Positions 7,973-13,957 of a stretch of 64,000 bases of DNA are shown one piece after another. A model generated the notes under the pieces. That model worked only from the letters and a program-made list of their open reading frames with translations, was not told the DNA's origin and searched no databases. This DNA comes from Rhodovarius crocodyli. Lineage in GTDB: Bacteria; Pseudomonadota; Alphaproteobacteria; Acetobacterales; Acetobacteraceae. The stretch covers positions 1 to 64,000 of the forward strand of contig CAMDJV010000017.1 of NCBI GenBank assembly GCA_945901085.1. Direction: 5' to 3'. Within the stretch, counting starts at the first letter, position 1. Each line of letters opens with the position of its first letter. The translations under genes were made by a program, and so were the position numbers.

Positions 7973-8542
7973 TCAACCCCTCACCGCGATCAGCGGAAAG
8001 TCGCGCATGGCGCGCGGCGTGGCCTGGGCGCTATCGGCATGGCGGGCGGCGCGCAGCTCGGCCTCGGCCTGGCTGAACAGCAGCTGCGCGCGTGAGGTTG
8101 CCTCGGTCAGCGGTATGCAGAATTCAGCGGCGAGGCGGGTGGCCAGGGCTGCGGCGAAGAAGGGCGGGAAGGCCGCCTCATCGGGCCGAAAAACATAGGC
8201 CAGCACCACCTGCTCGGCATCGCAATGCAGCCGCTCCTCCAAGATGCGATAGCGCAAGCCCTGGCTGGAGCCGGGGCTGCCGGCCGAGAGCACGCGCAAA
8301 AACCCCGCGGGCAGTTGGAAGGCGTATTGAAAATCGGCGGTGGGCACCGCGGCCAGGCGCGGCAGGCTCTCCTGGCCCGTGGCGAAGGACCAGGGGTGCA
8401 GCGAGAGCATGGCATCACGCGTGGCGGGGTAGAGATTGGCGGCCACCTCAGCCTCGGCGGTGCCTTCGTCGAGCGAGGCGATGGGCTGGGCGCCGATCTT
8501 GATCAGCGCGCGCGAGCACAGAGCGAGGGCGGTGAGGGCCAT
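7973..8542 (-). CDS. tail tubular protein A-like adaptor (T7 gp11-like)
   Basis: A 189-residue protein starting MALTALALCSRALIKIGAQPIASLDEGTAEAE, the characteristic opening of the gp11/gp4 head-tail adaptor family of short-tailed phages (helical, with the LGA/IGA-P-I motif). It would form the dodecameric ring joining the portal to the nozzle. T7 gp11 has 196 residues, nearly the same length. The ATG at 8542 is preceded by AGGAG at ideal spacing; the upstream open frame is non-coding. A strong hairpin lies 30 bp upstream, between this gene and the capsid gene. Downstream it is tightly packed with the gp12-like gene, and the two presumably are translated in stoichiometric amounts. Confidence 0.88.
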   Translation of the reverse strand: MALTALALCSRALIKIGAQPIASLDEGTAEAEVAANLYPATRDAMLSLHPWSFATGQESLPRLAAVPTADFQYAFQLPAGFLRVLSAGSPGSSQGLRYRILEERLHCDAEQVVLAYVFRPDEAAFPPFFAAALATRLAAEFCIPLTEATSRAQLLFSQAEAELRAARHADSAQATPRAMRDFPLIAVRG

Positions 8543-8571
8543 CGGAAACTCCTGACAGGGGAAAGGGGAAG

Positions 8572-8601
8572 GCGCCCCCGGGGCGGGTGGCCCCGGGGCG
8601 C
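8572..8601 (-). terminator. strong hairpin after capsid gene, possible partial terminator
   Basis: On the minus strand GCGCCCCGGGG pairs with CCCCGGGGGCGC (one bulged G) around a 7-base loop, followed by a pyrimidine-rich CTTCCCCTTTCCCC run. There is no classical U tract. It sits in the 70-bp gap between capsid and gp11-like genes, the position of the T-phi terminator in phage T7, so it may raise capsid transcript over the downstream tail genes or stabilise its 3' end. Confidence 0.5.
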
Positions 8602-8612
8602 GCTGGCAGGCG

Positions 8613-9449
8613 TTATTCCTTAGCGCGCATCCGCACAGCACCTTGGCTGTCGATCAGGCTCGCACCCTGGCTCATCATTGAATTGACGAAGAAGGCGGCG
8701 CGGTCACCATGCCAGGAGACATCGGTGATGATGTCCGAGGCGGCGGCATGGCCCACCGCCGTCTTGTGGTAGAAATAGCAGTAGCGCAGCGCGCCGATCT
8801 TGGTGAGGCCCGAATGCGGCATCCAGGTCGCCCCCAGCCATTGCTTGGCCTGGGTCATGCCCTTCCAGGGCAGGTTGTCCGGGCCAATATAATCGGCATT
8901 GGCGAATTCAGGGATCGCCAGCAGCTCGCTCCACTGCTTCCAGCCGACGACGGCGTAGCGATGGCCGTCATCGGGCACATCGGCCGCACCCAGCGCCTGG
9001 AAGGCGAGCAGGACCTTGGCCTTGGTCAGCCCGTCATTATCGGTCTCGCCCGTGCCGGTGCCCAGCGCCTCATTGGTGGAGGTGTCGAGGGCGGCGATGA
9101 TCAGCTCATCGCTTTTGCGGCCCAGCGCATAGGCGCCGGCATTGGCAACGACGGCGCGCTCGTCGAGGTTGGTTTTCAACTCGTCGAATTTGTCGATCCA
9201 GTCGCCGGCGTAATGATCCTGCAAAAAGCATTCGACGCTGGTGTGGTCGAGGTTCATCACCGGCACGATGCCATTGCGTGACTTTGCTGAGGCGGTGCCG
9301 CTGCCGATCTTCTGGAACACCGTGGAGGCGCCGCGAATATCGGTCTTCGAGCGCACGGTGGTGCGCAGGCGGCTGCCCTGGCGCTGATAGGCCTCCTGCA
9401 CTTCAACCTGGTACTGCTTGACGAAAGCCTGGTCGATCGATGTGGACAC
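8613..9449 (-). CDS. major capsid protein (T7 gp10-like)
   Basis: A 278-residue capsid protein. The order between scaffold and tail adaptor and the sequence character (N-terminal helix SIDQAFVKQYQVEVQEAYQRQGSRLR, then GAYALGRKSDELIIAAL, and a C-terminal WHGDRAAFFVNSMMSQGASLIDSQGAVRMRAKE) fit podovirus HK97-fold major capsid proteins of the kind found in T7-like and related alphaproteobacterial phages. T7 gp10A has 345 residues. The start is a GTG at 9449 with AAAGGAG six bases upstream; the longer frame to 9533 is proline/arginine-rich and not convincing. A 300-bp gene-free gap separates it from the scaffold gene, leaving room for an extra promoter or processing site. Confidence 0.85.
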   Translation of the reverse strand: MSTSIDQAFVKQYQVEVQEAYQRQGSRLRTTVRSKTDIRGASTVFQKIGSGTASAKSRNGIVPVMNLDHTSVECFLQDHYAGDWIDKFDELKTNLDERAVVANAGAYALGRKSDELIIAALDTSTNEALGTGTGETDNDGLTKAKVLLAFQALGAADVPDDGHRYAVVGWKQWSELLAIPEFANADYIGPDNLPWKGMTQAKQWLGATWMPHSGLTKIGALRYCYFYHKTAVGHAAASDIITDVSWHGDRAAFFVNSMMSQGASLIDSQGAVRMRAKE

Positions 9450-9749
9450 CGGCTTCTCCTTTGCTGTGTGGCGTGGTGGGGGGGGTGGCCTGCGGCGCGG
9501 TTGGCCCTGGCGGGGCCGCGTCTTGGCCGGCATCGCGCGCCCAGGGGGCTGGGTTATGCGCGAGCAATAGGGGGTGCCCGCCGGCGCGAAGGGGATGGCG
9601 CGCTGGCGGGCACCGGGGGCGAGCCCGGTAGAGGGAGGGGTACCAGGCTCAAGCCCCGCGGCCAGGCGCGACCCGCGCTGCCTGGCCGTCTGGGGGGCTG
9701 AGCGTCTGATGCGGCCGGGGCTGGATCAGCCCCGCATCGCGATCTTCGT
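9450..9749. other. 300-bp gene-free gap between scaffold and capsid genes
   Basis: No convincing frame is seen on either strand. It contains two modest inverted repeats, ACCGGG/CCCGGT at about 9614-9634 and GCCAGGC/GCCTGGC at about 9660-9690. I see no consensus promoter. The unusual length in an otherwise tightly packed operon suggests a regulatory or RNA-processing role for the capsid transcript, but nothing here proves it. Confidence 0.5.
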
Positions 9750-10475
9750 TCAGCCATTCACCAATTTGCGGAAGCCTTCCGTTACCTTCTGCACGAAGGC
9801 CGGCTCGCGCTTTTGCCAGTAGCGCGGGTCGCGCATCATCTGGCGCAGCTCCGCCTCGCTGGGGGCGCTGAGGGGGGCGCTGTCGCGGGCCATGCTGGGC
9901 TCGGTTCCCGCCATCATCCGCTCCATGGCCAGCACCCCTTCGAAGGTGGTCGAGAGCGCCTCGAAGACCGGCTTTGGCAAATGCTGGCCGCCCCAGGCGG
10001 TGAGTTGCTTGGCGATGCGGCGGAAGCGCTCCTCGCTGCCATAATGCGTCACCAGCCGTTCCACCTGGCGCTCGGCCTCATAGGCCTGGGCGGCCTCGCC
10101 GATCAGCGGCAGCAGCCGCTCGGCGGCGAGGTCATAGACCAGCTGCGCCTGCGCCTGGGTGAAGCCAGCCTTATGCAGCATGTCATTGACCTCAGGGTCG
10201 ATGCCCAAGCCTTGCGGTGCATTCACCTGATAATCATTGGCCGATGGCGGTATGCCCATGGCGTCACGCCAGAGCGCCTGCTCCTCGGGTGAGGCGGCGG
10301 GGCCTGGGGGAATGATTTTCTGCGATAGACGCTTCTCCAACTCGCTATAGCTCTTCAGCAGCGCATCCACCCGGGTGGCGCCGGTGGCGCTGTCCCAGAA
10401 TTTTTCCGGCACATCGCTGGGGCGTGCCTGGGCGGGGGCGGCGGTCACGCCGGGGTCGAGGAGGCTGTCGGTCAT
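9750..10475 (-). CDS. capsid assembly scaffolding protein (T7 gp9-like)
   Basis: A 241-residue hydrophilic, helix-rich protein. The N-terminal region is proline/alanine-rich and then reads PEKFWDSATGATRVDALLKSYSELEKRLS (about residues 23-51), the motif that opens many podovirus scaffolding proteins; the C-terminus ends in a short helical region (PAFVQKVTEGFRKLVNG) of the type that binds the coat protein. The protein would direct procapsid assembly inside the shell and leave before packaging. T7 gp9 has 307 residues. It starts 27 bp after the portal stop and lies upstream of the capsid gene, the same order as T7 genes 8-9-10. Confidence 0.85.
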   Translation of the reverse strand: MTDSLLDPGVTAAPAQARPSDVPEKFWDSATGATRVDALLKSYSELEKRLSQKIIPPGPAASPEEQALWRDAMGIPPSANDYQVNAPQGLGIDPEVNDMLHKAGFTQAQAQLVYDLAAERLLPLIGEAAQAYEAERQVERLVTHYGSEERFRRIAKQLTAWGGQHLPKPVFEALSTTFEGVLAMERMMAGTEPSMARDSAPLSAPSEAELRQMMRDPRYWQKREPAFVQKVTEGFRKLVNG

Positions 10476-10502
10476 GGGGGGCTCCGGATACGGGTTGCGG
10501 GT

Positions 10503-11963
10503 TCAGGCTGCGGCGGGGGCAGAGGTAGGCGCAGAGGTAGGCGCAGAGGTAGGGGCTAGGGGCACCAGCACTTCGGCCGGGGCACCCAGGGTATGGGCGA
10601 GCCATCTTGTGGCGGCGGCAGCATCCACCTGCGCCGCCGCAGCGCCGCCGATCTTCGCCACGGCGTCGAGAAAGAGCAGGGTATTGGCGGCATCCGCGCG
10701 GCCCTGCACCCGGGCGAGCGGGCTTTCATAGCGCAGCCGCGCGCCATGGCCGTCGAGCAGCACGGGCGGCACCTCGCCGCGGCGGGCCAGAATGGCGAGG
10801 CTGCGGGCGATCATCGGCGTCAGCAATTCGGTCTGCAGCCGGCCATAGGTGGCGCCGAGCAGACGGGCGGTCTGGGCGCTGCGCTCGAGCACCTCGGTCG
10901 CCGTCATGCGGGCATCCTGTGGCGTGTTCAGCCGGTCGGCCAGCAGGGCGGAGCGGATGCGGGCGCGCAAATCATTGAGCACCAGCTGCGAGACATCGAA
11001 ATTGCCAGGTGCCGCGAGGGGGGTCAGGCCCGCACTGCCCGGCGCCTTGGGAATGATGGCGCCGGGGATGAGTTCGATGGTGGCGGGGTTGAGCACCCCA
11101 TCATCCTCAGCCAGCCAAATGCCGGTGCAGGCGATGGAGGCGTTTTTGAGCACCAGTTCGACCACGCGATTGGCGGTGCGAATATCCGGCAGCGCCTTGC
11201 CCACCGGGCCGCGGCCATAGATCTCGCCAGGCGCCTTCAGCCAGCGAAAGGCGATGAAGGGGCTCTCGGCAAAGCCACCCTGCGCCAGCAGCATGGGCGT
11301 ATCGCCATCCAGCACGGCGGCGTAGCGGGTGCCATTGCTGTCGGGCCAGACCGCCTCGACCACGCGATAGGTCTGGCCGCCGCCATCATGCTTTACCATG
11401 GCCTCGGGCAGTTCGGCGAAGGGAAAGCGGCGCAGAATCTCGGCCATATCCTGCCGGGTTTCGCGGAAGATCGTGGTGAGCCGGCCGGAGGGGCCCTCCT
11501 CCAGCACCGCCGACATGATGGGAATGGCGGTGAAGCGCAGCGCCGAGGCCTCACCCAGCGGTGCCTCCTCCACCATGATCACCCCGGTGCCGGTGATGAC
11601 CAGATCGAGAAAGGCCTGGTGCATCTCGATGGCGAAATTCGAGCGGTCAAAGGCGGTTTGCAGGATGCGGGTGGTGCCCTCCAGCGCAAAGGCCATGGCC
11701 GGGCCGGCCTCGGTTTCGGCCATGGCATCGGCGGGGGCTAGGCCAAACCAGCGCGACCAGGGCGGGGTAAGCTCGGCCAGCAGCGAGGCGGCCAATTGCT
11801 CGGCCGCGTCGGCGGCGGTGGCATCATAGAGGCTGGCCTGCAGATCATGGCGCGGCAGCACATGGTCATAGGCGTCACGCCAGCTGCTTTCATGCGGGCG
11901 GCGGCGGTCGAGAGCGCGGGCCTGGCGGGCCAGAATTTCACCGGGGGAAATGGCCTGGGTCAT
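10503..11963 (-). CDS. head-tail connector / portal protein (T7 gp8-like)
   Basis: A 486-residue portal protein. The N-terminus (EILARQARALDRRRPHESSWRDAYDHVLPRHD) and the following LTPPWSRWFGLAPAD near residue 70 are characteristic of T7-type head-tail connecting proteins, as is the internal segment EIYGRGPVGKALPDIRTANRVVEL. T7 gp8 has 536 residues. The portal forms the dodecameric DNA entry channel and binds the terminase. The start ATG at 11963 is followed directly by a good MTQAISPGEIL sequence; the longer frame upstream overlaps the 73-aa gene and is discarded. The C-terminus ends in three copies of a four-residue APTS repeat encoded by a 12-bp tandem repeat (10,519-10,555), a likely slippage site. 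Confidence 0.92.
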   Translation of the reverse strand: MTQAISPGEILARQARALDRRRPHESSWRDAYDHVLPRHDLQASLYDATAADAAEQLAASLLAELTPPWSRWFGLAPADAMAETEAGPAMAFALEGTTRILQTAFDRSNFAIEMHQAFLDLVITGTGVIMVEEAPLGEASALRFTAIPIMSAVLEEGPSGRLTTIFRETRQDMAEILRRFPFAELPEAMVKHDGGGQTYRVVEAVWPDSNGTRYAAVLDGDTPMLLAQGGFAESPFIAFRWLKAPGEIYGRGPVGKALPDIRTANRVVELVLKNASIACTGIWLAEDDGVLNPATIELIPGAIIPKAPGSAGLTPLAAPGNFDVSQLVLNDLRARIRSALLADRLNTPQDARMTATEVLERSAQTARLLGATYGRLQTELLTPMIARSLAILARRGEVPPVLLDGHGARLRYESPLARVQGRADAANTLLFLDAVAKIGGAAAAQVDAAAATRWLAHTLGAPAEVLVPLAPTSAPTSAPTSAPAAA

Positions 11964-11967
11964 GGCG

Positions 11968-12189
11968 TTATTCCCCCAGCAGCGATTTGCGGGGCAGGCC
12001 GGTCGGCCGCGGGTCCAGCACACCACGGGGCGATGTGACGATGGTGCCCTGGATACCGCGCCGGGCGCGATTTCGGGTCTCGCTTGCCGTGGCCTGGACC
12101 ACATCGGCCGCGGCCGGTGCGATGGGCTGCGGCGGGGGCACTGGCGGGTCGACACGAACCGGCTTTGGCGCTTTCAAAAGGCTGCCCAT
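11968..12189 (-). CDS. small proline-rich phage protein with conserved RK-LLGE end
   Basis: A 73-residue protein: MGSLLKAPKP start, a proline-rich linker at residues 14-26, an arginine-rich helix (ETRNRARRG) and the ending GTIVTSPRGVLDP...RKSLLGE. Small proteins with this layout and the same TSxRGVL and RKTLLGE ending occur immediately upstream of portal genes in many alphaproteobacterial T7-like phages; the function is not known to me. Four bases separate its stop from the portal start. It lies in the same reading frame as the upstream gene without an intervening stop codon, but has its own ATG preceded by GGAGAGA-like purines, so it is probably also translated independently. Confidence 0.75.
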   Translation of the reverse strand: MGSLLKAPKPVRVDPPVPPPQPIAPAAADVVQATASETRNRARRGIQGTIVTSPRGVLDPRPTGLPRKSLLGE

Positions 12190-12768
12190 CGGCGTCTCTC
12201 TCCTCGGCATCGGGGACGAAAAAAAGGCCAGCACCCGCGTGAGCGGGCCTGGCCGGGTGTGATGGTGATGGTGATGGCGTAGCGGGATCGATCCGGGCGC
12301 AACTCGCCCGTTGATGAGATTGTGATAGCCCAGGCCCGCACCGATTGTCAAGCTTTTTTTCCTTTTATGCGGTTGTGCCTCAAGTGCGCGATACAACCCA
12401 TTCGGCGTGAGCGCGAAGGGGGCTGCATCCCCCAGCAGGGCCCGGCAGAGGCCCACGCAATTCATCGGCAGCATGCTGGGCAGCAGACAGGGGCGGGCCC
12501 GCCCGGCTGGGAATGGCCCCAAGGGGTTGAGCCCCGCGCGGCGGTAAAACGCCGGAAGATCGAAATCCGCCGGCACATCCACCCGGCCCAGCACCAGGCA
12601 GCCGGCGAGCGGGTCCATCACCAGCCAGCCCGAATCATCGTGCAAAGCGGCGAAGCAATGCCGAAAGCCAGGCCGCAGCAGGCGCTGCCAGGCCATATCC
12701 GCCCCGCCCCCGAAGATGATCCAAACCTGCTGGCGCTGCGCCGTGGCGCGGTGGGAGGGGCGAATCAT
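11968..12768 (-). CDS. conserved hypothetical cassette protein; frame reads through into the next gene
   Basis: The frame starts at an ATG at 12,768 (MIRPSHRATAQRQQVW) that overlaps the upstream stop as ATGA. The first 145 or so residues look like a real globular protein with FGGGADMAWQRLLRPGFRHCFAAL, a DPLAGCLVLGRVDVP strand region and MNCVGLCRALLGDAAPFALTP, a tail I associate with papain-like or unassigned small phage proteins. No stop codon follows: the frame passes through the promoter-like sequence and the terminator, encodes six consecutive histidines, and enters the 73-aa gene in phase, giving 266 residues in total. Either the natural stop was lost and a fusion protein is made, or the terminator and independent start limit it. 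Function unknown. Confidence 0.6.
   Translation of the reverse strand: MIRPSHRATAQRQQVWIIFGGGADMAWQRLLRPGFRHCFAALHDDSGWLVMDPLAGCLVLGRVDVPADFDLPAFYRRAGLNPLGPFPAGRARPCLLPSMLPMNCVGLCRALLGDAAPFALTPNGLYRALEAQPHKRKKSLTIGAGLGYHNLINGRVAPGSIPLRHHHHHHTRPGPLTRVLAFFSSPMPRRETPMGSLLKAPKPVRVDPPVPPPQPIAPAAADVVQATASETRNRARRGIQGTIVTSPRGVLDPRPTGLPRKSLLGE
12219..12254 (-). terminator. hairpin plus seven-T run inside the operon
   Basis: On the minus strand GGCCAG and CCCGC pair with GCGGG and CTGGCC (one small asymmetric bulge) around a TCAC loop, followed by TTTTTTT. This is a typical intrinsic terminator placed just upstream of the 73-aa gene and downstream of a promoter-like sequence, so it may act as an attenuator ahead of the structural genes. 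Confidence 0.6.
12322..12351 (-). promoter_or_regulatory. sigma70-like promoter ahead of the structural genes
   Basis: On the minus strand a perfect TTGACA (12,351-12,346) is followed after 18 bp by TATCAC (12,327-12,322). The sequence lies in the 3' part of the conserved hypothetical frame, about 70 bp before the intrinsic terminator. The -35 box is a full match, the -10 box matches four of six positions. Confidence 0.45.
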
Positions 12769-13175
12769 GGCCGCAGGCTGGTGACCGTGGCAAAGCCCGG
12801 ACCCACCACTATCCCTTTGATTCGCAGAGGCCATTCCAGCCGCGACAAGGCCTCGCGCCACAGCGCGGCATCACCACGCTCGCTCGGCGCATGCAGGTTG
12901 GGTGAATAGCCCCGTTCCCCCCAGCGGCGCAGCACCCGGCCATGGCTGAGGTCGATACGGCGTTGGCGATAAAGCCGGTCGAGGCAGCGCACCACATCAT
13001 CGGGCTCGCAGGGGCGGATGGCGCTGCCGCGGCCAGCCACGATGCGCGCACCATCTTGCCGCGCAACCAGGGCGGCCATGGTCCAAAACCACGCCTCCTC
13101 GGCGCTGCGAAAGGGTTCGGATTGGGTGATGGAATGCAGCACGGGGCTATGCTGTGGGCGGGGGGCGATGGCCAT
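12765..13175 (-). CDS. conserved hypothetical protein, first gene of particle cassette
   Basis: A 136-residue basic protein without membrane segments. It contains FRSAEEAWFWTMAALVARQDGARIV (about residues 22-46), RPCEPDDVVRCLDRLYRQRRID (about 54-75) and a C-terminal LEWPLRIKGIV. I recall similar proteins annotated as hypothetical in many Rhodospirillales genomes, often near phage-like genes, but know no function; the CEPxDV and YRQRRI parts suggest a small regulatory or nucleic-acid-binding fold. It is the first gene after the SOS box and therefore the likely immediate-early product of the cassette. The ATG at 13,175 follows AGAGGA by nine bases, and its stop overlaps the next start (ATGA). 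Confidence 0.7.
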   Translation of the reverse strand: MAIAPRPQHSPVLHSITQSEPFRSAEEAWFWTMAALVARQDGARIVAGRGSAIRPCEPDDVVRCLDRLYRQRRIDLSHGRVLRRWGERGYSPNLHAPSERGDAALWREALSRLEWPLRIKGIVVGPGFATVTSLRP

Positions 13176-13195
13176 GGGGGGATGTCCTCTTCCTG

Positions 13196-13210
13196 GAACG
13201 AAACCAGAAC
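13196..13210 (-). promoter_or_regulatory. SOS (LexA) box controlling the particle cassette
   Basis: On the minus strand the sequence is GTTC-TGGTTTC-GTTC, a perfect match to the alphaproteobacterial LexA box GTTC-N7-GTTC. It lies 21 bp upstream of the first cassette gene. A weak promoter (TTGCAA, 17 bp, TTAAGT) would place the box over the -10/+1 region, where LexA binding would block transcription. Confidence 0.75.
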
Positions 13211-13297
13211 TTAAACTTTAGGTTGTATGCATTGCAAGAGCGAAAGCGTGTTATTTTCCTATTGCATCCAGAATCAACACCTAGGATAATCACCCTC

Positions 13298-13945
13298 ATG
13301 CGACATGATGACGTCTGGCGGGCGATCGACGCCATCGCCGCTGAAAATGGCCTCTCGGCGTCCGGCCTCGCCCGACGCTCAGGGCTCGACCCGACCGCCT
13401 TCAACCCATCCAAACGGATAGGGCCCGACGGCCGCGCCCGGTGGCCCTCCACCGAGAGTGTGGCCAAGGTGCTCGCCGCCACCGGCACCGGGGTGGATAG
13501 TTTTGCCGCCCTGGTCTCCGGCCAGGCGCCCAATATGGCGCGCCCACGCGGCGGCTCCGCCCGGCGCATCCCGCTCATCGGGCTGGCCCAGGCCGGTGGT
13601 GATGGCTTCTTCGATGATGCGGGCTTTCCGGTCGGTGGCAGCTGGGATGAGATTTCCGGCCCCGATGTGGCCGATCAGAACGCCTATGCCCTGGAAATTT
13701 CAGGCGAATCCATGGAGCCTGTGTTCCGTGATGGCGATATGGTCATCGTCTCGCCAGGCGCGCCGGTGCGCCGGGGGGACCGTGTGGTGGTGCGCACCAA
13801 GCTCGGCGAGGTGATGGCCAAGCAATTGATCCGCCAAAGCGCCAAGCGGATTGAACTGCAAAGCCTCAACCCAGCCCATCCCAATTACAATTTCGATCTG
13901 TCGGAGGTGGCCTGGGTTCACCGCATCGTCTGGGCCAGCCAGTAA
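13298..13945 (+). CDS. XRE-family helix-turn-helix, S24 (LexA-fold) regulator
   Basis: A 215-residue repressor-like protein. Residues about 1-75 form an XRE-type DNA-binding domain (SASGLARRSGLDPTAFNPSKR at 20-40). Residues about 90-215 are an S24/LexA-fold domain with an AQAGG cleavage-type site near 98-101, catalytic serine in GESMEP (Ser138) and lysine in EVMAKQL (Lys175), so RecA-stimulated self-cleavage is possible. The N-terminus differs from LexA itself. Closely similar proteins with the DPTAFNxSKR signature are, as I recall, common chromosomal genes of Alphaproteobacteria, so it is probably a host gene, but its divergent position next to the cassette promoter makes it a candidate regulator. 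The ATG at 13,298 gives the family's usual start; the longer frame to 13,154 is rejected. Confidence 0.85.
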   Translation: MRHDDVWRAIDAIAAENGLSASGLARRSGLDPTAFNPSKRIGPDGRARWPSTESVAKVLAATGTGVDSFAALVSGQAPNMARPRGGSARRIPLIGLAQAGGDGFFDDAGFPVGGSWDEISGPDVADQNAYALEISGESMEPVFRDGDMVIVSPGAPVRRGDRVVVRTKLGEVMAKQLIRQSAKRIELQSLNPAHPNYNFDLSEVAWVHRIVWASQ

Positions 13946-13957
13946 GGCTGGGCGCCT

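Noticed and set aside
12190-12300. Six consecutive histidines as a sign of an artificial tag or vector
   Set aside because: The codons are part of a short natural CAC/CAT repeat in DNA continuous with genomic sequence and no vector elements are present.
13298-13945. Identification of the S24 regulator as LexA
   Set aside because: Its N-terminal domain is XRE-type and differs from the LexA winged helix; only the C-terminal S24 domain is shared.
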